Assembly: GCA_003153555.1 (NCBI GenBank)
Contig: PLZS01000088.1
Coordinates: 21,180-85,179 of the forward strand
From: Candidatus Melainabacteria bacterium
GTDB taxonomy: Bacteria; Cyanobacteriota; Vampirovibrionia; Obscuribacterales; Obscuribacteraceae
DNA: 64,000 bases
Direction of reading: 5' to 3'
How positions within the stretch are numbered: position 1 is the first letter of the stretch; each line of letters begins with the position of its first letter. The translations under genes and the position numbers were made by a program. The notes below the pieces were generated by a model. That model made no database searches, was not told the origin of the DNA, and worked only from the letters and a program-made list of their open reading frames with translations. Positions 8,191 through 16,509 of this stretch are shown here, one piece after another.

Positions 8191-10152
8191 TCACTTAGAC
8201 AGCTTCGCGATCATTCCGGCTATCGATATTGGTGTCGCCGATGGTGCCGACTCGGCAACCGAAAGTCCTAAGGCCCGCGAGCGAATATTAGTTAGGAAGC
8301 CTGTAGACCAAGCTGGAAGCTCAATTGGAGTGCCTACATAATTTGTGTGCATCTGCCAGGCTACTTTGCGTGCGTTTATTAGTCTGGATACTAACAAATC
8401 ACTCAATTCTTTGTTGATTTCAGTTTCATGCCAGGCATTAGTATTGATATTTCCAGCCTTTGCCTGCTCAGCGTAATACTCAACATTTTTTGGAAGTGGG
8501 CTGAGCATGCGGCGTGTCATTGACTCTTCATCCCCCAGTCTCTGCAATAAATTGAGAGTTGCCCCGGGCTCATTTAACTTCTTCAATTCGCCATCTATGC
8601 GGATTTGAGTGCCGATGGGATTTCCGGTTATTGGTTCATCTGCGACAAGCCCTCGCAAGAAACTTAGCCGATAATCATGATGAACAAATTCGTGCACACT
8701 TGTTTCGGCAGTTGCTGAAGAGAGCCCGGTTCTTAAAATACGATCGTTGAGACTAACGATTCGACCAGCGCTCTGGTACGTGCCATCAGCCTCATTGCTC
8801 ATTACCTTTACTGATCCTAGTTTTGGCAGACCGGCTTCCTGAGCAATCTCGTTTAAGGTCTTGTTCAATGCAGGTTCTACATTTGTCTCGATAGCATGCG
8901 TACGAACTAAATCACCATAAGTTTTTTCGGCAGCGCCAATTTCTTCAATCATTGGACCTAAAGCCGGATGAGTTTGCTGCAGGTCCACATTCCTGACGAT
9001 TTTGCTGAGCGGCATTTCGTTCAGTGATGAATCCGCAGCAACATAATTTAGAAGCCGCTCTGAGGCTGTTGACCAGCTCTCGTAAGCATTTGTTCGGGCG
9101 GCTACTCTCGCGGGTGAAGCGTATGCTTTCAACTCAGGAATATCTAACCGACTGATGAAGGCATCAATGTTTGCATCACTTGAAAGTTTGGTGGCAGAAG
9201 CAATTTTGCGAATCTCGCTCAAAACCTGTGGACGTTGCTCAATTGGCCAATCATTGAGAGCCAGATGCTGACGCTCCAGGGTCGGTTTGGTGACTATTTC
9301 AGCCTTATAAGCTTCATAATTTTGGGGGCGCAGATTTGGTCGATTTTCAGCTAACCAGGTAAGCATCGGCGAACGCATAGGTGAGGCGTCGTTGACGTTG
9401 TTTCGGATGAATTCTTCCGAAGTCGGGGCATTTGTTCGGAAGATGTTGTTGTCGGCTGGCGTCAGTCTGACCTGGGCTTTGTTCAGTGTAGCGTCGGCTA
9501 TTCCAAACACCGCTCCAAACGCCGCATACTGGCCTGTCCTGGACAGCAAAGTGTTTAAATCTGCCCCGGGCTTTCCATGCAAGAATGCCTCAAGTTCAGC
9601 ATTAGCCACTCCACCAGCCGCTCCAGAAAACGCATGCAGAGAGATGCTCTCGGCAATTCCTCGCCGTCCCGCACGGCGAACAAAATCGTTTTCGCCTAAA
9701 AATTGCGACGTCCCGCCCATAGCGGCGAAAGTGCCGGCGGCGATGGCTGCGCTTCTTGTTTTAGCCCAGAGGAAATTCGGCTCATTGTCGGCGACCGGAT
9801 GAAGCACATCTACTGCCGTACCACTCAACACGGTCTCCCAAAGCTTGATTGGCGCCGCAGCATTGACCATCCCCGCTCTAGTCAAGCCTGAGCGCAGTCC
9901 CTTCGAAGCGAGTACGAACTGACCAACGGTTGCTACCGTGTCACCAGCGAACGTCCAATTGTTGCTTTCCTTCGGCGCCGAAATAAGCTCCAAAGGGTGC
10001 AGATTTTGGTTCGTCACCTTATTGAATATTTGGGTGACGCCATCAATTGGCGTTTGCACAAACGTGTGCGCGGTGGCCTGAACAAAATCGCTTGGACCGT
10101 CTAGGATCCGGCGTTCGGAGGCAGTATTGGGACTTTTGTCCTGGGGAGGCAT
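8191..10152 (-). CDS. Large protein with HExxH putative zinc-protease motif, unknown family
   Basis: 653 aa, not recognised as a known family. The N-terminal third has Ala/Gly-rich hydrophobic stretches (GTFAAMGGTSQFLG, AFSGAAGGVANAELEAFLHG, AAFGAVFGIADA) that could associate with a membrane. The middle is helical. Near residue 487 there is TSVHEFVHHDYRL, i.e. H487-E488-x-x-H491, the signature of zincin metallopeptidases. The third zinc ligand cannot be assigned; an acidic stretch E-T-E-I-N-K-E-L about 75 residues further on is a gluzincin-type candidate. No signal peptide is obvious. The start lacks a good ribosome-binding site, and it diverges from the TonB-like gene 111 bp away. Protein reality is well supported by length; enzymatic function is inference. 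Confidence 0.6.
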   Translation of the reverse strand: MPPQDKSPNTASERRILDGPSDFVQATAHTFVQTPIDGVTQIFNKVTNQNLHPLELISAPKESNNWTFAGDTVATVGQFVLASKGLRSGLTRAGMVNAAAPIKLWETVLSGTAVDVLHPVADNEPNFLWAKTRSAAIAAGTFAAMGGTSQFLGENDFVRRAGRRGIAESISLHAFSGAAGGVANAELEAFLHGKPGADLNTLLSRTGQYAAFGAVFGIADATLNKAQVRLTPADNNIFRTNAPTSEEFIRNNVNDASPMRSPMLTWLAENRPNLRPQNYEAYKAEIVTKPTLERQHLALNDWPIEQRPQVLSEIRKIASATKLSSDANIDAFISRLDIPELKAYASPARVAARTNAYESWSTASERLLNYVAADSSLNEMPLSKIVRNVDLQQTHPALGPMIEEIGAAEKTYGDLVRTHAIETNVEPALNKTLNEIAQEAGLPKLGSVKVMSNEADGTYQSAGRIVSLNDRILRTGLSSATAETSVHEFVHHDYRLSFLRGLVADEPITGNPIGTQIRIDGELKKLNEPGATLNLLQRLGDEESMTRRMLSPLPKNVEYYAEQAKAGNINTNAWHETEINKELSDLLVSRLINARKVAWQMHTNYVGTPIELPAWSTGFLTNIRSRALGLSVAESAPSATPISIAGMIAKLSK

Positions 10153-10263
10153 GGGGAACTGACAATCGCTGAAGGAACCGCTAGTATAGGCGCGGCGCCC
10201 GCTGTTGTCAGTGGTGGAATCCCCATAGTGCTATGCTGGCTCGTGGGGTGTAGCGGAGGGGTC

Positions 10264-10815
10264 ATGGGGTTCAAATCAGTTAGTTCGAGTTTTATGCTTG
10301 CCATGGAGCTATTCAGTCTTGTGGCAGTCCACGTCAAAGCGCAGCCGGCCAATCCGGCAAACCGAGAATACGGGCGAACGACCTTGATTAGAAAAACCAA
10401 TGTTGCTAACCCTGCCAATTCAACGCCCTCGAACTCAACTCCCTCAAATACATCGCCTGTACGTGAGTACGGCTCTCAATCGTTGATTAAGGCTAGTGCA
10501 AATTCAAAAGATTCTGATTACCAAACCTACGTTGATGGTTTGGAAAAGAAAATATCAAACGTGCAGGGTCCAAAGAAGTTTCTTGGCCAGGTAATTGTCA
10601 ATTTTACTATCAACAAAAATGGCACCATCAGCAATGCTAGGGTGGCTAGATCTTCCAATATGCCACAGATAGATACAGCCGCTCTGGCTGCGGCACAAAC
10701 TGCAGGTCCGTTCGGAGTGATGCCTAAATCTCGAACTAAACCAATCATTGTAGAGATTACATTTGATGGCACCTCATCTAGTACCACCACGCATGCGCTC
10801 GTAAAAAATCCATAG
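10264..10815 (+). CDS. Secreted or periplasmic protein with TonB C-terminal-type domain
   Basis: The preferred start is ATG 10264, preceded by GGAGGGG; the track's GTG 10228 lacks such a site. The product (~183 aa) begins with a signal-like segment MGFKSVSSSFMLAMELFSLVAVHVKA. A low-complexity Asn/Pro/Ser/Thr linker follows, with two similar motifs, REYGRTTLIRK and REYGSQSLIKA. It ends in a TonB_C-like domain (about 100-178: FLGQVIVNFTINKNGTISNARV... AALAAAQTAGPFGVMP). Unlike true TonB there is no clear N-terminal membrane anchor with a charged cytoplasmic tail and no ExbB/ExbD nearby. It is better called a TonB-domain protein than an energy transducer. Confidence 0.75.
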   Translation: MGFKSVSSSFMLAMELFSLVAVHVKAQPANPANREYGRTTLIRKTNVANPANSTPSNSTPSNTSPVREYGSQSLIKASANSKDSDYQTYVDGLEKKISNVQGPKKFLGQVIVNFTINKNGTISNARVARSSNMPQIDTAALAAAQTAGPFGVMPKSRTKPIIVEITFDGTSSSTTTHALVKNP

Positions 10816-10908
10816 TATACGGAACAGCCCACATAGCTCATTGTACCAACTAGCCTATAGTTGACAGATATTCTATGCATCGGCAAAGGCTATTGCTTCT
10901 GAGAAGAA

Positions 10909-11769
10909 TTAAAAATGTTGACGTTTCATCTCAAGATCGGCAAATTCATCGGCGTATTTTTGTAATTTTCTTGCTATGTGCTCTGGGATGTTAACAGCAG
11001 CTTTTGTAAATGCCCCTAAGGCATTTGCCTGTGTGTTGCCCGCGGACACCGACTGCGTATGCGTATGTGTGAGCATGTTACAAAGCAAGCAGGCAACCAA
11101 ATAGGAACCGTTAGGACCGGGATGGTGCCCATCAGCATCGTACAGTGCAATCTCAGGCTCTTTCTGCGTTACCTCAAGCATCAAATCGCCAGCCGGTATA
11201 ACCAATGCGTTTAACTTCAGACCAATGTCTCGATAGACCTTGCTTATTACAACTTGATCCTCTGGTCTATTCAAATCGCACCAAGTCATCAATAGAACGG
11301 TGCGAGCGTGATATGAGCGAATCCATTTGTCGAACCACACGCACCACTCGTCCATAACTTGGGAAGACGATTCCTGTAAAGGCATATTGCTTTGATCTTG
11401 TAATACGACTAAATCCCATGGTCCGCCTCTCATTAGCGCGTTCTTGGTGGTGTTGTCTGCGGCATGTTGCCATAGTGCGTAGTCACCTTCGGCAGCAGTG
11501 ACAATATGTAGTTTTTTGCCTGGCTGTCGATCTTTAACAATGCCCTCGAAGATAGCAGGCAGATCATTTGCGTATGTAAAACTGTTGCCAATAAAGAGCA
11601 CACGCAATGGTGTATCGGAAGAATTTGCGGATGCTATTAACCCGCTGCGCCAGTTGCCGTTAAACAGCCATCCAGTAGTCACCAACACCAATAGGATGAA
11701 GAAGTAAAAAGGCTTCGTCCAAAGCGTCGCACTGGCTTTAATTTCAGTAGTGTGGTCGGGCATTTTCAT
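10909..11769 (-). CDS. Membrane-anchored SGNH/GDSL-type hydrolase
   Basis: An N-terminal hydrophobic segment (FYFFILLVLVTTGWLF, about 22-37) acts as anchor or uncleaved signal. Block I is LRVLFIGNSFTYANDLP, where the Ser of GNSFT is the nucleophile, and the C-terminal block DADGHHPGPNGSYL supplies the DxxH Asp and His. VLQDQSNMPL in the middle fits the oxyanion-hole region of this subfamily. 286 aa is normal. SGNH enzymes include esterases, acylhydrolases and sugar deacetylases; the substrate is not inferable. It converges with the TonB-domain gene, and no operon partner is evident. Confidence 0.85.
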   Translation of the reverse strand: MKMPDHTTEIKASATLWTKPFYFFILLVLVTTGWLFNGNWRSGLIASANSSDTPLRVLFIGNSFTYANDLPAIFEGIVKDRQPGKKLHIVTAAEGDYALWQHAADNTTKNALMRGGPWDLVVLQDQSNMPLQESSSQVMDEWCVWFDKWIRSYHARTVLLMTWCDLNRPEDQVVISKVYRDIGLKLNALVIPAGDLMLEVTQKEPEIALYDADGHHPGPNGSYLVACLLCNMLTHTHTQSVSAGNTQANALGAFTKAAVNIPEHIARKLQKYADEFADLEMKRQHF

Positions 11770-11983
11770 TCATATCGCTCGCAAGAACATGATAGCACTA
11801 CACGCGCCACCACTTGCAATACCAAACCTAGGTGTTAAAATTGCAATGCGCACTCAAACAAGAGCCCAATATTTCAACGTGATAAAACACAGTCTCAAAG
11901 TGCCAGCGCTTGACTCTAAAATCGGCGAAGATCGAGCACACTTCCCAAGACAACGCCGTTGGTGCCGATGAGCGAGAATCACC

Positions 11984-12682
11984 ATGGACAATGATGACGT
12001 TCGACCGCAGGGCGATCTGTCGTATGACCTGGCTTGGGGCGTCAAGTCGAAAGGTGAACACCGCTGGCCAGCATCAGTAGCTATTTTGGTGGCGATGGCA
12101 CTATATTTAGTTCTGCCTGACCGCTACACCATCGGTCCACCCTGGGTGATGCCGCTTCTCGAGCTGTCCATACTGGTTCCACTTTCTATAACCGTGCCAC
12201 GTCGAGTTGCGCACGAGGGGCGTCCACAACAGATTCTAGCTATAGCTATGATAGCCATTGTCAACGTGGCCAATCTTGCTTCGCTTGTGTTGCTTGTTAC
12301 TATGCTTCTCTACCACGGCAAGCTGGTGACAGGACCAGAACTGATTTACTCTTCCTTAGGCATCTGGATCACAAATGTACTCGTCTTTGCGCTCTGGTAT
12401 TGGGAGATCGACCGAGGCGGACCCGATCGAAGGGCGCGGGAAAATCGCTCGGCACCTGATTTTTTGTTTCCGCAAATGTCAACACCTGGCTGCTCTCGAC
12501 TAGATTGGGCGCCAATATTCATTGACTATCTGTACGTGGCATTTACAAATGCCACCGCGTTCAGCCCCACTGACGTAATGCCGCTCACACCTTTAGCTAA
12601 AATGCTGATGTTGGTGCAGTCTGCCATTTCCTTGTTAACGATCACCCTGGTAGCAGCGCGGGCCGTTAACATTCTGAGCTGA
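11984..12682 (+). CDS. Multi-pass membrane protein, DUF1345-like, unknown function
   Basis: 232 aa with about five hydrophobic helices (approx. 30-46, 52-67, 80-108, 118-134 and 200-230). The terminal stretch, YLYVAFTNATAFSPTDVMPL followed by KMLMLVQSAISLLTITLVAARAVNIL, resembles the pore-and-last-helix arrangement of two-TM channel modules and the end of DUF1345 proteins. A channel-like role is possible but untested. The start ATG 11984 is not preceded by a strong Shine-Dalgarno. It converges with the following gene with a 16-bp gap. Confidence 0.6.
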   Translation: MDNDDVRPQGDLSYDLAWGVKSKGEHRWPASVAILVAMALYLVLPDRYTIGPPWVMPLLELSILVPLSITVPRRVAHEGRPQQILAIAMIAIVNVANLASLVLLVTMLLYHGKLVTGPELIYSSLGIWITNVLVFALWYWEIDRGGPDRRARENRSAPDFLFPQMSTPGCSRLDWAPIFIDYLYVAFTNATAFSPTDVMPLTPLAKMLMLVQSAISLLTITLVAARAVNILS

Positions 12683-12698
12683 GTCTTAAATACGGCTT

Positions 12699-13958
12699 CT
12701 AAATTCTTTCAGCAAAAACTTTGCGAGGCGGATCAATAAGCTGAGTCGAACCGCCGATGAGACTCGCCACTTTCTCTGGAGTGGTGAGTCTCTCCATAAC
12801 GGACTGACTGCAGCGATAGAGCACCGCATTATGAGTGAGAATGGCACTGTTATAGTTGTTAATCGACATGCCGATCTCTTGGTTCAATCTCTCAAATCGG
12901 CTCTCAAAGCAGCGATCAAGGTAAACCTCTTTGAGCAGCTTTTTCTCTTCTGGTCCGCCAGTGCAGGCAACAAAAAGAAATTCGGCTGTCTGTGCAGCTG
13001 GTGAAGCCAAAGTAGGCGAGAAGGCGACGATACTCATGGTCGTATTGATGAACTTAGCGGCCGCTCTGGAGAAATTGTTGATGTGATTAAAGCGATGCAG
13101 TCGTGCTTCGATCGATTTGACAACGCTATCGTCGCTAAGAGAACTGGCCAGCATTGCGCGAGACTTATTTCTGACGGCCAGGACGTCCATGGGACGTTGT
13201 TCAAAATTGATAGCCGTCCCTGTCTGATGCTGAGACCAAGCAATCATTGACTCTACGGTTTGGTCAGCTTCTTCTTTTCCAACAAGCGGAATCATTTCTT
13301 GAAGCCCATTTTCGATCGCTTGCAACTTCATTTGTTCATCACTCAAACCTAAACCAGTAGCCACTTCCATTAGTGCGCAGGTCAATTGTGTGTGTGCTGA
13401 ATCGAGTTTTTTCTGTCGAACAAATTCGATGGCAGCCCGGCTTTTTAGCTTCAGCTTCTCTCCCAGAATGACGTCAGCTCCTTCGCTCGACGACTCGAAG
13501 CCCTGGTAAGAAGTCATAAATTCGAGCATGTCTTTTGATCGGCCAAGAAAGCGCGTCCATTTTTTGTTGTGAAAATGCGCTTTGCTGTTTATTGTGTCTC
13601 TTTCTGTGTCTCGCGAGACTGCAACCTCAATTAGGCGATCAATTAACTGACTGGGATTGGGAATCTTGTCGGGCTCAGTAATACTGACAAAACCTTGGAG
13701 TTCCGGTTGGGCAGGAAGAATAGAATGAGTTTCAAAGAGACTAGTTTTGAGAACCGGCAAAGCAATTTGCGGTGCCTCACGAAATAACGGAGTTCCTAAA
13801 ACTGTTTGGTTTTCAAGAGGCACAAGCGAACCGATCTCCGACGCTGATGAGAAGTCAACATCAGCAATTGCAGGTAGGGTTGGCTGAAAACTGGACGCCA
13901 AGAGAATTGTCAGGTAGGGACTTAAACGTCGCAGCCATGCGATCTCTAGAGATATCAT
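12699..13958 (-). CDS. Exported helical protein, unknown function
   Basis: 419 aa. An excellent AGGAGG lies 5 nt before ATG 13958, making this start secure. The N-terminus (WLRRLSPYLTILLASSFQPTLPAIA) looks like a signal peptide. The mature part is largely helical with no motif I recognise and few cysteines. A hydrophobic stretch around 300-330 (AAAKFINTTMSIVAFSPTLASPAAQTAEFLFVA) could be a membrane hairpin or buried core. Not assigned to a family. Confidence 0.6.
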   Translation of the reverse strand: MISLEIAWLRRLSPYLTILLASSFQPTLPAIADVDFSSASEIGSLVPLENQTVLGTPLFREAPQIALPVLKTSLFETHSILPAQPELQGFVSITEPDKIPNPSQLIDRLIEVAVSRDTERDTINSKAHFHNKKWTRFLGRSKDMLEFMTSYQGFESSSEGADVILGEKLKLKSRAAIEFVRQKKLDSAHTQLTCALMEVATGLGLSDEQMKLQAIENGLQEMIPLVGKEEADQTVESMIAWSQHQTGTAINFEQRPMDVLAVRNKSRAMLASSLSDDSVVKSIEARLHRFNHINNFSRAAAKFINTTMSIVAFSPTLASPAAQTAEFLFVACTGGPEEKKLLKEVYLDRCFESRFERLNQEIGMSINNYNSAILTHNAVLYRCSQSVMERLTTPEKVASLIGGSTQLIDPPRKVFAERI

Positions 13959-14117
13959 CAGCGCCTCCTGGCATAAAGAGCATTAGATCGGAAACTAAAG
14001 CCGCCGAAAGTCCCAGTTTATCAAAGGGAGTCTCCTGAGTATTATATTCGCGAAACACGGTTTGGTACAGGTGACAATCGTATGAATGTGTTGCGCAAGC
14101 ACCACGACCTTCGAAAC

Positions 14118-14149
14118 GAAACGACTGCAGAATGATCTGCAGTCGTTTC
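14118..14149 (-). terminator. Hairpin between two minus-strand genes, probable terminator
   Basis: GAAACGACTGCAG-aatgat-CTGCAGTCGTTTC is a perfect 13-bp stem with a 6-nt loop. On the minus strand it is followed by GTTTCG-type T-rich sequence. It lies about 105 bp downstream of the 206-aa secreted-protein gene and before the next minus-strand gene, so termination of the former is the simplest reading. An operator is the alternative. Confidence 0.55.
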
Positions 14150-14253
14150 AAGCACGAAAGTTGGTGCCTAACTAAAAAGCCTGGTCAAGCAACTGAGCGA
14201 CAAATGAGTTTTAATATTTCTGTTCATTTGCGTAGACGCGATCCCTCGCATTC

Positions 14254-14874
14254 TTAGTTGACTCGCAATCCAATTCTAGCTTTGCGAGTGTTTGTATCAG
14301 CGATATCGTGCGCCATCATTGCTTGCACGTCTGCGAACTTTCTCTCAATTTCGCGAATTGTTGATTTGCTATATGTCAGGTTACTCTTACGCCTAACTTC
14401 CAAATTTGCAACGTATCCGAGCTTTTCTCTTAGCAATTTCGCTTGATTATTTGTCAATCGACCCGCTGCATACTCGTCGGTGATTTTCTGATCCAGCTGT
14501 GCCCTTCGAAAAGCATAATCGTCGTTAAAGTAGATCATTTGACCATTGATAACCATAAAACGCTGTGGCAAAACAGCGGGAAAGCTTGAGAAGCCTAAAA
14601 GTCGTCCCGCTCCGTCAACGGTAGCCAGGACTCTACCTGAGTTCTGATCAATTATGTAGTTACCCATTGGAACAGTCATACCGACCGCATATGGTCCTAC
14701 GATTAGACCACTAGAAGGATTGACGATGCTGTACGTAACGCCACCAGGAAGCACCAAATTCGGTGCAGTCGTCTCAACAGTGGTTTGAGTCGTAGTTTCA
14801 GTTACATTTTGTGCTAGTACCGTCGAAGCGCAGATCGTCAGCGAAGCAGCAAGCATTGGTGCCAAAAATTTCAT
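14254..14874 (-). CDS. Secreted protein, unknown function
   Basis: The preferred start is ATG 14874 (AAGGAG 6 nt upstream), giving a typical signal peptide MKFLAPMLAASLTICASTVLAQ. The longer track ORF begins at 14928. After a Thr-rich linker there are strand-like segments repeating a Gly-aromatic pattern (GVTYSIVNPSSGLIVGPY, GNYIIDQNSGRVLATV). A charged helical C-terminus (about 125-200) begins at DQKITDEYAAGRLTNNQAKLL. About 206 aa. Family not recognised; location outside the cytoplasm is well supported. Confidence 0.7.
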   Translation of the reverse strand: MKFLAPMLAASLTICASTVLAQNVTETTTQTTVETTAPNLVLPGGVTYSIVNPSSGLIVGPYAVGMTVPMGNYIIDQNSGRVLATVDGAGRLLGFSSFPAVLPQRFMVINGQMIYFNDDYAFRRAQLDQKITDEYAAGRLTNNQAKLLREKLGYVANLEVRRKSNLTYSKSTIREIERKFADVQAMMAHDIADTNTRKARIGLRVN

Positions 14875-14994
14875 ATGAATCTCCTTACGCCAACTTTGGC
14901 GATCTGGATTGACGACGTGACCAAGCATATAAGGTTCCTTGTTACTTCTAGCGCGACATCATCTGAGACTGTGGGGTTGAGCGCTTCCCATCGT

Positions 14995-15033
14995 AAAGAA
15001 GGTCCGGCGCGAAAAATGCACCGGACCTTCTTT
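14995..15033 (-). terminator. Rho-independent-type terminator
   Basis: AAAGAAGGTCCGG at 14995-15007 pairs perfectly with CCGGACCTTCTTT at 15021-15033 (13 bp, 13-nt loop), with T runs at the ends. It sits 20 bp beyond the stop of the minus-strand 118-aa gene and is the natural terminator for it. Confidence 0.75.
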
Positions 15034-15052
15034 GTTTATCTATCATCAATGC

Positions 15053-15409
15053 TTAGCGATCGCGTTTAATTTGATTGTTCAAATGATTCTCTTCTTTATT
15101 TATCTTCGATTGTTGGCCTTGCGTGATGTATCCACCATTGCGATGGGCCATTCGCTGTTCTTGCGTGCGAATATTTCTATCTGACTGTTTAAGCTGTCCG
15201 TAGTGTCCGTTGAGATTGCCTCTGTTGTTATTGATTCGACGATTCAAATTGTTAGAACGGTCGAGTACCTCGGATCTTCTTGGATGGTTGTTATCAAATC
15301 GTTGCTCGCGATTTTGATGCCATCCATTACCAGCAAAGCTTGGAGCATTTGCTGAGACCAGGACCGCTCCCAACACTGCCAGGCTGGCAAAGATCGATTT
15401 AGTGTTCAT
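15053..15409 (-). CDS. Small secreted Asn/Arg/Gln-rich protein
   Basis: 118 aa with a clear signal peptide (MNTKSIFASLAVLGAVLVSANAPSFAG). The hydrophilic basic mature chain is rich in Asn, Arg, Gln and His (RSEVLDRSNNLNRRINNNRG) and ends in a charged amphipathic stretch. GGAGA lies about 9 nt before the ATG, and a good terminator follows. I recall similar short basic exported proteins recurring in many genomes but cannot name a function. Its size, secretion and charge suggest an envelope or surface-associated role (inference). Confidence 0.7.
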   Translation of the reverse strand: MNTKSIFASLAVLGAVLVSANAPSFAGNGWHQNREQRFDNNHPRRSEVLDRSNNLNRRINNNRGNLNGHYGQLKQSDRNIRTQEQRMAHRNGGYITQGQQSKINKEENHLNNQIKRDR

Positions 15410-15953
15410 ATTATGTCTTCTCCAATAATTGCGTCAATTTTCGGTCGCCACATGCAGCTTACGGCCAAGGATGTGGAGGTTCTGTGATGTTAGCGTCACA
15501 AATAATGTAGCCCGTATCGCCCAACTGGGCTAGTTCTCTGAATTTTCCGTAATTGAACGACTTTACATTGAACTTTTTTGTCGAAATGAACGTAATGGCC
15601 TTTCAGTACCCCTTGTTTGGTCGAAGAGTCCATTGACAGAGATGGTGATTCAAAACTCAATATACCTTTTCAAGCTGCAGTGATGCATATATTGAATTTA
15701 TGAAACACTAACGCTTGAAGTAGTGGTACTAAATACAGTGTTCACAAAATGTCCACGAATCTTTAATGTAGTTGAGTAAGAAGCGCCCACAATCTTGTTT
15801 TACTTAGTAAATAGAGTCCAGCTGCTTGACTAAAATGAAGTTTGAAAATAAAAAAATGTCATTGTTTTACATTGCACTAACCTTGAAACCTACTCTCTTA
15901 ACGCGCATTGATTACTATAGATTCATCGACTAAATTCTTGGAGGGATTGTGGA
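15410..15953. promoter_or_regulatory. AT-rich divergent intergenic region
   Basis: About 540 bp without a convincing gene between two divergently transcribed small secreted-protein genes. The part from about 15640 to 15945 is markedly AT-rich compared with the surroundings, with several TATAAT-like strings, and GGAGGG sits just before the plus-strand start. It probably contains both promoters. The large gap for two tiny genes leaves room for a small RNA, but I see no defined structure. Confidence 0.4.
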
Positions 15954-16241
15954 ATGAAAAAATTAATCGCGTTGAGTATTGCTGCTACTTTCGTAAGCGG
16001 TATGTTCGCTTCTTCTTTACCTAGCTTTGCTGCGAATAAGGAAGAAAAAAGCGGCGCTAAGCAAGAAGCTAAAGGCGTGAAAACTGAAGCCAAGGCTGCA
16101 GAAAGTAAAGCCGAAGGTAAAGAGAAGAAAGCAGAAAAATTGGAAAAGAAAGGCGAAAAGTTAGTCTCGAAAGGCGCTGCCAGGGAAGCTAAAGGCGAAG
16201 CCAAAGAGTCTAAGAAAGAAGAGAAGAAAGCCGCAAAGTAA
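15954..16241 (+). CDS. Small secreted Lys/Glu/Ala-rich protein
   Basis: 95 aa. Signal peptide MKKLIALSIAATFVSGMFASSLPSFA, then a mature chain composed almost only of Lys, Glu, Ala, Gly and Ser in short degenerate repeats (KxEAKxxE, AEKLEKKGEKL). It is predicted to be a single charged helix or disordered. GGAGGG upstream of ATG 15954 and a terminator 28 bp after the stop support a real monocistronic gene. The antisense ORF 15923..16261 is its shadow. Function unknown. Confidence 0.75.
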   Translation: MKKLIALSIAATFVSGMFASSLPSFAANKEEKSGAKQEAKGVKTEAKAAESKAEGKEKKAEKLEKKGEKLVSKGAAREAKGEAKESKKEEKKAAK

Positions 16242-16268
16242 CTCTCGCTTCGAAATAACAAAACTACG

Positions 16269-16303
16269 CCGCTCAGGGACTATGTCCGTGAGCGGTTTGT
16301 TTC
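16269..16303 (+). terminator. Rho-independent terminator
   Basis: CCGCTCA at 16269-16275 pairs with TGAGCGG at 16289-16295, with an inner GGAC/GTCC stem, and TTTGTTTC follows. It lies directly downstream of the 95-aa secreted-protein gene on the plus strand. Confidence 0.75.
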
Positions 16304-16509
16304 TATCCCGGACATGGATTTAGAAACGGTCCAGATATGACTGATCCGAATTCTAACCGTCACATTATTCAGATGCGAGAAAGGTCCGATGGAGGAAGGC
16401 ACCAGCGGTGCAAGCTGAGTTTGTAAGTTAGAGAAGTAGAGAGAATCGCCCTGGATCTAGTTTCGTCAACTCGGCTAAATATCCTCCCCGCGTACTGGCC
16501 GGCCGGCGT

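Noticed and set aside
10264-10815. True TonB energy transducer
   Set aside because: There is no classical N-terminal anchor, no ExbB/ExbD and no TonB-dependent receptor nearby; only the C-terminal domain is TonB-like.
15923-16261. 112-aa minus-strand ORF rich in Phe/Ser
   Set aside because: Antisense to the 95-aa secreted Lys/Glu/Ala-rich protein, which has a signal peptide, ribosome-binding site and terminator.
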